64,000 bases of DNA from assembly GCA_024653965.1 (NCBI GenBank), contig JANLGW010000024.1, forward strand, positions 18,255-82,254, written 5' to 3'. Below the pieces are notes generated by a model. The model did not search any database and was not told where the DNA came from. It was given only the letters and a program-made list of their open reading frames with translations. Shown here piece by piece: positions 1 through 7,131 of the stretch; position 1 is the first letter of the stretch, and every line of letters begins with the position of its first letter. The position numbers and the translations under genes were made by a program. This DNA comes from Rhodospirillales bacterium (GTDB lineage Bacteria > Pseudomonadota > Alphaproteobacteria > Rhodospirillales > Magnetovibrionaceae).

Positions 1-831
1 CAAGACGAATTGCAGCAATTGGCGGCATCGCGCACGCAAGTGGAAAACCGCCGGGTGGACTTGCAGGGCGCGGCCGATCGCTTGCGTGCCGAAGAAGGGC
101 GCATCGAGGCTATGCGCAAACAAAAAGCGGCCCTGCGCGCCGAAGCTCTTTCCAAGGGCCGCGTGGCCCAGACCCAGGCAAACAAACTGGCGCGCGAAGC
201 CAAGGACATTCGGGAATTGATGGATCGTTTGGCCGGCGAAAGCAAAAAGGCCCAAGCAAAGGCGGAGGCTCAGGCCCAAGAAAAGGCAAAGGCGGCGGCT
301 CAGGCTAAAGCTGAGGCCAAAGCCAAAACCGAGGCTCAGCCCGAATCGGCCCCGCAGGCGCCGGATGCGGCGCCGCCCGTCGATGTCGCGGCCTTAAGCA
401 CCATGGGATCGATTTCCAAGGCGCGCGGTCAGTTGCCGTTTCCGGCCGTGGGCAAGCTGGTGGGGCTGTACGGCCAGGCTTTAGACGGCGGTCAGACGCG
501 CAAGGGATTGTCTTTGGAAACCCGCGATGGCGCCCAAGTTATCGCTCCTTTTGATGGAAAAGTGGTGTTTGCCGGGCCGTTTCGCGGTTATGGGCAGCTC
601 TTGATCATCGATCATGGCGAGGGATATCATAGCCTTCTTGCCGGGTTGGGCCGTATCGATACCGAGATTGGCCAGCCGGTTTTGGCGGGCGAGCCGGTTG
701 CGGTGATGACCGGCGGCGATAACCGTAGTTCTGGCGAACAGGCAATACTTTATGTAGAGTTTCGTCGCGACAACCAGCCCATCAACCCCCTGCCATGGCT
801 TGCATCACGTAAAGGAACACCTAAGGGATGA
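1..831 (+). CDS. EnvC-like murein hydrolase activator, M23/LytM domain (5' end outside window)
   Basis: The reading frame is open from base 1, so the N-terminus lies outside the window. The visible part starts with a charged coiled-coil-like region and then a low-complexity Ala/Lys/Glu/Gln linker. A C-terminal LytM/M23 fold follows over about the last 130 residues, with signatures VIAPFDGKVVFAGPF and GQLLIIDHGEGY. Catalytic M23 enzymes carry an HxxxD and an HxH zinc site. Here those positions read as non-ligands (for example LLAGL where HxH is expected), as in EnvC proteins, which activate amidases rather than cut peptidoglycan. It would act in the periplasm during cell division. It overlaps ctpA by 4 bases (ATGA), the usual alphaproteobacterial neighbour order. 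Confidence 0.85.
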   Translation, partial: QDELQQLAASRTQVENRRVDLQGAADRLRAEEGRIEAMRKQKAALRAEALSKGRVAQTQANKLAREAKDIRELMDRLAGESKKAQAKAEAQAQEKAKAAAQAKAEAKAKTEAQPESAPQAPDAAPPVDVAALSTMGSISKARGQLPFPAVGKLVGLYGQALDGGQTRKGLSLETRDGAQVIAPFDGKVVFAGPFRGYGQLLIIDHGEGYHSLLAGLGRIDTEIGQPVLAGEPVAVMTGGDNRSSGEQAILYVEFRRDNQPINPLPWLASRKGTPKG

Positions 832-2204
832 TCACTCGTACTGTTACCGTCACGACTTTGGCGGGGTTGTTGTTTTTTACGCAACCGATGGCGCCGACTT
901 TTGCCGCCGAAGAAGCCGCCGCTCCAACTGCTACGCCGGAAGATACCTATCGGTTGATGCAATTGTTTGGCAACGTGTTCGAGCGTGTGCGTGGCGACTA
1001 TGTCGAGCATCCGTCGGACAAAGCGCTGATCGAAGCCGCCATCAATGGCATGCTGAGTTCTCTTGACCCGCACTCAAGCTACATGAACCCTGAAGCGTTC
1101 AAGGAAATGCAGGTTCAGACCAAAGGCGAGTTTGGCGGTTTGGGCATCGAAGTCACCATGGAAAACGGCGTGGTCAAAGTGGTCTCGCCCATTGACGACA
1201 CGCCTGCGGCGCGCGCCGGGCTGCAAACCGGCGATTTGATCACCCACATCGACGACGAGCCGGTGCTGGGCATGAACTTGGCCGAAGCCGTGGACAAAAT
1301 GCGCGGACCGGTGGGTTCCGAGATTAAGATTAAAATTTTCCGGGATGGCAAAGACCCCTTCGATGTGACGTTGGCGCGTGCGGTGATCACCATCCGCTCG
1401 GTGCGTTCGCATCTGGAAGGCGATATCGGTTATGTGCGCATCACCTCGTTTAACGAACAATCTTTTCAAGGCTTAGATAAAGCCGTGAAGGATTTTAGTG
1501 CGAACCTGAAAAAAGAAGACAAGACGCTGCGTGGCTTGGTGCTGGATTTGCGCAACAATCCTGGCGGCTTGTTGGATCAAGCCGTCGCCGTATCGGATGC
1601 CTTTATGGCGCATGGCGAGGTGGTGTCGATCCGTTCCGAACAACACCCCGAAGAAGCTCAGCGTTTTAACGCCCGCCCCGGCGACATCATCAATGGTTTG
1701 CCGATGGTGGTGCTGATCAATGGCGGTTCGGCTTCGGCGTCTGAAATCGTCGCGGGCGCGCTGCAAGATCAAGGCCGCGCCATTATCATGGGCACCAAGT
1801 CGTTCGGTAAGGGCTCGGTGCAGACCATCATTCCGCTTAGCGGCGGCGAGGATGGGGCCATGCGCATGACTACGTCGCGTTATTACACGCCGTCGGGGCG
1901 CTCCATTCAGGCGGTCGGCGTTTCGCCGGATATTGAAGTGCAGCAGGCCAAACTGGAAGTGGTGGAGCCGACCTCCCAGCGTCGTGAACGGGATCTGCGT
2001 GGCGCGCTCGATAAGGATAACGGCGCGCCTAAGGAGAAAAATGGCGCGCCTAAGGAAAACGGCACGCCGAAGGAAAATGGCGCTCTCAAGGATGCGGGCG
2101 CTGAACCCGACGTCGCAGCGACGGATTATCAGTTGACCCGGGCGCTCGATATGATCCGGGGAATTACTTTGTTTAGCGGCATGACCAAACCGACAGGCGG
2201 ATGA
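828..2204 (+). CDS. ctpA: S41 family C-terminal processing peptidase
   Basis: This is a periplasmic serine protease of the CtpA/Prc family that trims C-termini of envelope proteins. A signal peptide covers about residues 1-26, ending in a Phe-Ala-Ala stretch. A PDZ domain follows at about 100-180 (GGLGIEVTMENGVV). The S41 catalytic core holds the Ser/Lys dyad: Ser303 in GSASASEI and Lys328 in SFGKGSVQ, 25 residues apart as in the family. The C-terminal tail (about residues 395-425) has an imperfect repeat of units like PKENG. The start overlaps the upstream EnvC-like gene by 4 bases, suggesting translational coupling. Length (458 residues) is typical. Confidence 0.95.
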   Translation: MITRTVTVTTLAGLLFFTQPMAPTFAAEEAAAPTATPEDTYRLMQLFGNVFERVRGDYVEHPSDKALIEAAINGMLSSLDPHSSYMNPEAFKEMQVQTKGEFGGLGIEVTMENGVVKVVSPIDDTPAARAGLQTGDLITHIDDEPVLGMNLAEAVDKMRGPVGSEIKIKIFRDGKDPFDVTLARAVITIRSVRSHLEGDIGYVRITSFNEQSFQGLDKAVKDFSANLKKEDKTLRGLVLDLRNNPGGLLDQAVAVSDAFMAHGEVVSIRSEQHPEEAQRFNARPGDIINGLPMVVLINGGSASASEIVAGALQDQGRAIIMGTKSFGKGSVQTIIPLSGGEDGAMRMTTSRYYTPSGRSIQAVGVSPDIEVQQAKLEVVEPTSQRRERDLRGALDKDNGAPKEKNGAPKENGTPKENGALKDAGAEPDVAATDYQLTRALDMIRGITLFSGMTKPTGG

Positions 2205-2232
2205 TTTTGAAGCGATTGGGGGGCGCGATTTC

Positions 2233-3969
2233 GTGAAGCTTCCGTTTACCATCAAACTGGGAGCGGTCAAAGGCGTGTTCGCACGCCTGAACCCATTGGG
2301 CCTTTTGCGCAAAATCAAGTCTAAGCTTCCCTCCAAACTTGGCGGCAAGGGCAAGGCTGGCAAGGAAGCAGACGATGGCGGCCATCTTGACGATGAGGAT
2401 ATGTTCGGCGATTTGGGCGACCTCAGTGAGCTTGATGCCGCAGCAAAGGAGCGTCAGCGCGAAGCGGCCCAAAAAGGCGATGACGACGATGATGATGACG
2501 ATGAAGCGGTGGATTATACCAGCGATGCCTACACCACCGATAAAGAAGTAAATCTCGATCGCATGACCAGCGGCAATGATGCTGCCGCAGCGCAGGAATC
2601 GAAGTTAGCCGATCATGATGACGACGGCGATGACAACCCTCTCGGCGACATCGATTTGGCCAACCTTCAGGCGATGCCGGATTTCGATGATGACACCGAA
2701 GCCGAAGACGAAGACGGAAAAGTAAAATCCAAGAAAAAGAAATTGCTGCTGATTGTGGGCGGCGGCGTGACGGTCGCGGTGATGATCGGCGCGGCTTCTT
2801 GGCTTTTCTTGAGCGGCACAATGTCATCCGAAGAAGCGGGCGGGCAAAATCCGGCGGTCGTACACGATGCCGTGGTGAGTTTGGATAATGTGCCGCTGGT
2901 ATCCCAAGGGTTGCTGGACTCCGCTCCGGTGAATCCGGACCGGGACCCATCCCAGCAAAGTGTGGCCGCTCCGGCCCCAGGGTCGGCGGCGGCGCCTAAG
3001 CAGGGCGGTGGCGCGCCCGAACCGACGCGTCCCATGAGCGAGGCGGATGCGGCGCTTGCGCAGTTGGGCCTGAATGTGTCGCCAGAGCCTGGCGCTGGGG
3101 TTGTGGTGCCGTCCGTGACTCGAACCTCATTTAAAGGGCTGTCTGCGGCTCCGGCGGGAACGCCATTGGCGGTTGCTCCGGTCGGCGGTGTCGCTGAGTC
3201 CACGGATTTGGGCGTGTTGCCTAAAATTGCCGAGGATGGCCTTACCCCTTATGAGGCCTACGCGCGCCCTGAACCGGCAATGGACGCGGCAAAACCCAAA
3301 ATTGCCATCATCATCACAGGCGTGGGCATGTCGCGCGCGGCGACCGAAGCGACCCTCGCCGCAATGCCTCAGGATGTGGCGTTGGCGTTGGACGTCTATG
3401 CGCGTGGGCTGGATTTCTGGGTGGCGCGGGCGCGCGAAGATGGCCATGAAATCTTGCTCAGCCTGCCGATGGAGTCTGAAACTTTTCCGTTCAGTGACCC
3501 CGGTCCAGAGGCATTGAAGGTGCTTAACGCGCCGGAAGAAAATATCAAAAAATTGGAATTCATCTTCACCCGCACTACAGGTTACTTCGGGGTGCTGACA
3601 GAGCTTGGCGGCAAGTTCTTGGCTGTCGAGGATCAAGTCAACGTGCTTATGGAGCAGTTGAAAAAACGCGGTTTGATGTATGTCGATGGCGGGGCGCCGG
3701 GTTCGCTTGGCACGCGGGTGGCGCATAAACAAGATATCCCCTGGGCGGCGGTCGAGATGAACTTGGATCAGGCGCAAAGCCGCGCCGAGCTGGAGCGTTT
3801 GTTGCAAGATTTATCGGACCTGGCGCAAAAACGCGCCATTGCGGTTGCCCGTGTGTCCGCCACGCCGCTCACTTTGGCCGTGCTGAGCGCGTGGATTGCG
3901 ACCTTGGATCAGAAGGGCATGCAATTGGTTCCGCTATCTGCATTGGCCAAAAAACAGATCATCAGATAG
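2233..3969 (+). CDS. Divergent polysaccharide deacetylase family membrane protein
   Basis: Starts at GTG. Three parts are visible. The N-terminal ~165 residues are strongly acidic and probably cytoplasmic, with a run of eight Asp near residue 85. One transmembrane helix lies at about 170-195, preceded by a Lys-rich stop (KSKKKKLLL). After a Pro/Ala-rich linker comes a C-terminal domain (about 353-578) of the divergent polysaccharide deacetylase family (YibQ-like), with IAIIITGVGMSRAATEA and HEILLSLPMESE. In many family members a stretch resembling GVNNHMGS follows; here it reads GVLTELGG, so the metal site may be altered. It sits in the usual place after ctpA and before rppH. Function is unproven for the family. 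Confidence 0.85.
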   Translation: MKLPFTIKLGAVKGVFARLNPLGLLRKIKSKLPSKLGGKGKAGKEADDGGHLDDEDMFGDLGDLSELDAAAKERQREAAQKGDDDDDDDDEAVDYTSDAYTTDKEVNLDRMTSGNDAAAAQESKLADHDDDGDDNPLGDIDLANLQAMPDFDDDTEAEDEDGKVKSKKKKLLLIVGGGVTVAVMIGAASWLFLSGTMSSEEAGGQNPAVVHDAVVSLDNVPLVSQGLLDSAPVNPDRDPSQQSVAAPAPGSAAAPKQGGGAPEPTRPMSEADAALAQLGLNVSPEPGAGVVVPSVTRTSFKGLSAAPAGTPLAVAPVGGVAESTDLGVLPKIAEDGLTPYEAYARPEPAMDAAKPKIAIIITGVGMSRAATEATLAAMPQDVALALDVYARGLDFWVARAREDGHEILLSLPMESETFPFSDPGPEALKVLNAPEENIKKLEFIFTRTTGYFGVLTELGGKFLAVEDQVNVLMEQLKKRGLMYVDGGAPGSLGTRVAHKQDIPWAAVEMNLDQAQSRAELERLLQDLSDLAQKRAIAVARVSATPLTLAVLSAWIATLDQKGMQLVPLSALAKKQIIR

Positions 3970-3977
3970 AAACGAAC

Positions 3978-4481
3978 ATGAGCAAAAAAGACGATCTTCC
4001 CTATCGTTTAGGCGTTGGCGCCGTGTTGATCAATGCCGCGGGTTTGGTATTGGTCGCGCAGCGTTTAGACACGCCCAGTGATGCTTGGCAAATGCCCCAG
4101 GGGGGTATCGACAAGGGTGAAGATCCTCGCGAAACCGTGTTGCGGGAGCTCCAAGAAGAAATCGGCACCGCCAATGTCGAAATCATCGGCGAAACGGACG
4201 ATTGGCTGACTTATGATTTGCCGAAGGAAATTCGCAAATCGATTTGGAAGGGCCGGTACCGGGGGCAAAAGCAAAAATGGTTTGCCTTGCGGTTTTTGGG
4301 AACCGATGCGGAAATCGATTTGAATGCGCATAAACATCCGGAATTTTCCGCCTGGAAATGGGTGGAGTTTCAAACGATTCCCGATTTGATCGTTCCGTTC
4401 AAACGCTCGCTGTATCAAGACATCGTCGATATGTTTCAACACTTGACCGTTCGGGGTGCGGACAAGGATAAAACAAGATGA
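3978..4481 (+). CDS. rppH: RNA pyrophosphohydrolase (Nudix)
   Basis: RppH converts 5'-triphosphate RNA to 5'-monophosphate and so starts RNase E-dependent mRNA decay. The Nudix box lies at about residues 42-63, from GGIDKGEDP to RELQEEIG, and keeps the REL and EE metal ligands. The QMPQGG and WQMP context is typical of RppH rather than of ADP-ribose Nudix enzymes. I chose the ATG at 3978 because it gives the usual 167-residue protein and follows the previous stop by 8 bases; an in-frame extension upstream overlaps the previous gene. Its stop overlaps the next start (ATGA). Confidence 0.94.
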   Translation: MSKKDDLPYRLGVGAVLINAAGLVLVAQRLDTPSDAWQMPQGGIDKGEDPRETVLRELQEEIGTANVEIIGETDDWLTYDLPKEIRKSIWKGRYRGQKQKWFALRFLGTDAEIDLNAHKHPEFSAWKWVEFQTIPDLIVPFKRSLYQDIVDMFQHLTVRGADKDKTR

Positions 4482-5452
4482 CCTATTTGCAGCTGTTGGC
4501 CGGGTTTGCATTGCTATTTGGCGGCGCAGAATTTTTGGTGCGCGGCGCGGTGCTTGTGGCGAGCAAACTGGGCCTTTCGGCAATGTTGATCGGCATGACG
4601 GTGGTCGGGTTCGGTACCTCCGCGCCGGAGTTTGTGGTCAGTCTTAATGCCGCGTTCGACGGCTCTCCCGGCATTGCGATGGGCAATGTGGTTGGCTCCA
4701 ACATCGCCAATATTTGGCTGATTTTGGGTGTTGCAGCACTCATCGCGCCGGTGATGGTGAATACCCGAGCGGTGATTCGCGACGCCATGATGCTGGTGGG
4801 CAGCACCGTCTTGTTCGCCCTGTTGTGTCTTTTCGGAATAATTGAACATATCGCGGGCGGTATACTGTTTTTGTTGTTGATCGGCTATTTTTTGTGGGTA
4901 TATCGGCAAGAGCGCACCGATGGCGCCGCCGCGCACCTGCACGAACGCGAGGCCGAGGAATTTCAAGACGTCCCCATGAACATCTGGGTGGCATGGGGAA
5001 GCGCTTTGGGCGGGTTGGCGGCGCTGGTTTACGGCGCGGATCTGCTGGTGGGCTCAGGTACGGTGTTGGCCCGCGATGCCGGTGTGCCGGAAGAAGTCAT
5101 CGGCCTGACCTTGTTCGCCATCGGCACCTCGCTGCCGGAATTGGCCGCTTCGGTGACGGCCGCGTGGCGCGGTCATGCCGACGTGGCTATCGGCAATATC
5201 GTCGGCTCCAACCTGTTCAATACACTGGGTGTTGCGGGTGGCGTGGCGGCGCTGACGACGTTGCCGGTACCCGAACAAATTGCTGGGTTCGATTTGTGGG
5301 TGATGGTTGTCGCTACGTTTATGCTTTTGGCCTATCTCACTTTAAGCGTGCGGTTGCGGCGTCGCGACGGTGCTTTGTTTGCGGGTATTTATTGCGCTTA
5401 TATTGCCGCACAGATCGTGGGCGTGGATCGTTTGATGGCGTGGTTCGTTTAG
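4478..5452 (+). CDS. Calcium/sodium antiporter, CaCA family (YrbG-like)
   Basis: Inner-membrane cation/Ca2+ exchanger of 324 residues, with about ten hydrophobic segments. The two family alpha repeats are both present: GFGTSAPEFVVS near residue 47 and AIGTSLPELAAS near residue 212. Each is followed by a GNVVGSN or GNIVGSN motif, so the internal duplication is intact. The loop between the halves is charged and probably cytoplasmic (about residues 145-165). The gene overlaps rppH by 4 bases, making a coupled pair. The actual ion specificity cannot be read from sequence. Confidence 0.92.
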   Translation: MTYLQLLAGFALLFGGAEFLVRGAVLVASKLGLSAMLIGMTVVGFGTSAPEFVVSLNAAFDGSPGIAMGNVVGSNIANIWLILGVAALIAPVMVNTRAVIRDAMMLVGSTVLFALLCLFGIIEHIAGGILFLLLIGYFLWVYRQERTDGAAAHLHEREAEEFQDVPMNIWVAWGSALGGLAALVYGADLLVGSGTVLARDAGVPEEVIGLTLFAIGTSLPELAASVTAAWRGHADVAIGNIVGSNLFNTLGVAGGVAALTTLPVPEQIAGFDLWVMVVATFMLLAYLTLSVRLRRRDGALFAGIYCAYIAAQIVGVDRLMAWFV

Positions 5453-5530
5453 GGTCCGGACTCATTATTCTGATCCGGTTTAACCTTTAACGCCCTTGCA
5501 TAAGGGGCGGGTTTCGACCATTCTCCGATC
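5453..5530 (+). other. Short gap with imperfect hairpins before the folate pair
   Basis: Between the antiporter and the SDR gene there is an imperfect inverted repeat CGCCCTT (5491-5497) / AAGGGGCG (5502-5509) with a 4-base loop, and upstream of it TCCGGA/TCCGG arms around an AT-rich loop. Neither has a clear U-tract. They may be a weak terminator for the antiporter or a leader structure for the next gene. Confidence 0.3.
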
Positions 5531-6301
5531 ATGAGTATGCACGGACATCCCAATGTATTGATTACCGGCGCAGCGCACCGAATTGGCCGCGCCATCGCCT
5601 TTGATTTGGCCGCACATGGTTATGGCGTGGCGGTCCATTATTACAATTCCGTGGAACAGGCCGGACAATTGGTCAACGCCATTCACGACGTTGGCGGGCG
5701 CGCGGTGGCGGTAAAAGCCGATTTGGCTGACGAAGATCAGGTCAAGACGATCATCCCCGCCGCCCAGGAAGTTCTCGGCCCGTTGACGGTGCTGGTCAAT
5801 AACGCTTCGGTATTTGAAAACGACACCGCGCAAAGCACCACCCGGGAAAGCTGGGATACACATTTGAATGTCAATTTGCGCGCCCCCTTCGTTTTGTCGC
5901 AGATGTTTGCCGATCAGGTTCCCAGCGGTCTGGAAGGCAATATTATCAATATCTTGGATCAGCGGGTGTGGAATCTGACGCCGTTTTTTATGTCCTACAC
6001 GCTGTCAAAATCGGCGCTGTGGACGATGACGCAGACTTTGGCGCTGGCGTTTGCGCCCGATGTGCGCGTCAACGGCATCGGTCCTGGACCGACGTTGAAG
6101 AATGAACGACAATCGGAAGAAGATTTCGCCCGCCAGTGGTCGGAAACCCCGTTGAACCGGCGGGTCATGCCGGATGAAATTGCCGACGCGGTGCGCTTTA
6201 TCATTCACGCCCCCTCTATGACGGGCCAGATGATCGCGCTGGATTCCGGACAACATCTAGGCTGGGCGCAAGCGTCCAACCTCAACCCGCCCCGCGAATA
6301 G
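5531..6301 (+). CDS. SDR family oxidoreductase, pterin reductase-like (FolM-like)
   Basis: Short-chain dehydrogenase/reductase of 256 residues using NAD(P)H. The Rossmann motif TGAAHRIG is at about residues 12-19, NNAS near residue 95, and the catalytic YTLSK gives Tyr156 and Lys160. The C-terminal phrase ALDSGQHLGWA is a feature of FolM/pteridine-reductase-like SDRs, which reduce dihydromonapterin or dihydrofolate. The next gene, 21 bases downstream, is a dihydroneopterin aldolase, which supports a pterin substrate. The exact substrate is an inference from context. Confidence 0.85.
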   Translation: MSMHGHPNVLITGAAHRIGRAIAFDLAAHGYGVAVHYYNSVEQAGQLVNAIHDVGGRAVAVKADLADEDQVKTIIPAAQEVLGPLTVLVNNASVFENDTAQSTTRESWDTHLNVNLRAPFVLSQMFADQVPSGLEGNIINILDQRVWNLTPFFMSYTLSKSALWTMTQTLALAFAPDVRVNGIGPGPTLKNERQSEEDFARQWSETPLNRRVMPDEIADAVRFIIHAPSMTGQMIALDSGQHLGWAQASNLNPPRE

Positions 6302-6322
6302 GGCAAACCTTAAGGTCTCGCC

Positions 6323-6745
6323 ATGGCCAACCGTACCGTTCGATTGATTCCGCCGCCCTCCATCGCTGACGCGCGCAGCGGTATCCGCCATGTGTTTGTG
6401 CGCGATCTGGTGCAGATGTGCGCCATCGGCGTCCATGCCCATGAACGTCAAGGGACGCAGCGGGTGCGCTTGAATCTGGATTTGGCGGTCTATGAAGGCG
6501 ATGCCAGTCACGTTGCGGACGACATCAAAAATGTCGTCTGTTATGAAGAAATTACCAACGCGGTACGGGCCGTGTGTCGTCGTGATCACATTAATTTGGT
6601 GGAAACCCTGGCCGAAGATGTCGCCAAGGTTTGTCTAACCCATGCACAAGTGCGTTCTGTGCGCGTTCGGGTAGAGAAATTGGATGTGTTCGAAGACGTT
6701 TCCAGCGTCGGTGTTGAAATTGAGCGCTTTAATCCGGAAGTATAG
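6323..6745 (+). CDS. folB: Dihydroneopterin aldolase (FolB family)
   Basis: Converts 7,8-dihydroneopterin to 6-hydroxymethyl-dihydropterin and glycolaldehyde in folate synthesis. Family signatures visible are CAIGVHAHERQ near the start of the domain (about residues 33-43), the central stretch NVVCYEEITNAV with the active-site Glu region, and LVETLAEDVAK. At 140 residues it is slightly longer than typical because of about 20 extra N-terminal residues before the fold. It forms a likely two-gene unit with the preceding SDR. The divergent FolX function is possible but less likely next to a FolM-like gene. Confidence 0.9.
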   Translation: MANRTVRLIPPPSIADARSGIRHVFVRDLVQMCAIGVHAHERQGTQRVRLNLDLAVYEGDASHVADDIKNVVCYEEITNAVRAVCRRDHINLVETLAEDVAKVCLTHAQVRSVRVRVEKLDVFEDVSSVGVEIERFNPEV

Positions 6746-6920
6746 ATTCATCTATTGTGAAAGTATTGTGACGTGGATTTGAATAGCGGTGGTGTTGGTT
6801 TTTATTTACCGGTTTTCAACAGCCTGTCGCATTCTTAATCTTTGTGTTGCGTGGATTTGCCGGGCTTAAGCGACGGGGCATAAATTGCCAAAAAAACTAA
6901 AAAAAGCATAAAATTCAATA

Positions 6921-6960
6921 CATTATGTTTTTGCTCAAAAAGTAAGCAAATCGCATAATG
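6921..6960. repeat. Imperfect inverted repeat, 40 bp
   Basis: Outer arms CATTATG (6921-6927) and CATAATG (6954-6960) are exact inverse complements. Inner arms TTTGCT and AGCAAA extend the dyad. There is no trailing U-run, so it is not a standard terminator. It could be a protein-binding dyad or an origin-associated structure. Confidence 0.5.
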
Positions 6961-6988
6961 TTAAGGACTCTCAAGGGATGGTCCTTAA
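6961..6988. repeat. Inverted repeat TTAAGGAC/GTCCTTAA
   Basis: Perfect 8-bp arms at 6961-6968 and 6981-6988 are separated by 12 bases. It directly abuts the preceding 40-bp dyad and lies 10 bases before the DnaA-box-like cluster. Confidence 0.5.
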
Positions 6989-6997
6989 GTTAGGCCT

Positions 6998-7032
6998 TTA
7001 CCCACAATCTTATCCACAATAGGGGTGGATAA
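6998..7032. promoter_or_regulatory. Cluster of DnaA-box-like 9-mers
   Basis: TTATCCACA at 7010-7018 is a perfect match to the DnaA box consensus TTATNCACA. TTACCCACA at 6998-7006 has one mismatch. GGTGGATAA at 7024-7032 is the reverse complement of TTATCCACC, also one mismatch, and forms a perfect 8-bp dyad with the central box. Three sites within 35 bp of AT-rich DNA are unlikely by chance alone, but occupancy is not shown. They lie about 100 bases upstream of uvrC and could alternatively control it. Confidence 0.5.
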
Positions 7033-7131
7033 TTTTAACCCTTTGTTAGGAAGTGCAAAGGTCAACCGTCTGAAAGGACTAGCAGGCTCGTTTTTACAAG
7101 TGGCCACAAGGCGAATGAGTGATTTTCTTCC

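Larger units (their letters stand above)
6746..7131. other. AT-rich intergenic region with dyads and DnaA-box-like sites
   Basis: This gap of 386 bases has no credible gene. It is clearly AT-richer than its flanks. It holds a 10-bp direct repeat CGTGGATTTG at 6772-6781 and 6850-6859, an A-tract-rich stretch (6880-6950), two inverted repeats (6921-6960 and 6961-6988), and three DnaA-box-like 9-mers (6998-7032). It must also contain the uvrC promoter. Just before uvrC, at 7035-7049, TTAACCCTTTGTTAG resembles the TTAA-N7-TTAA CtrA site with one mismatch. An origin-like or DnaA-regulated role is a hypothesis only. Confidence 0.6.
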
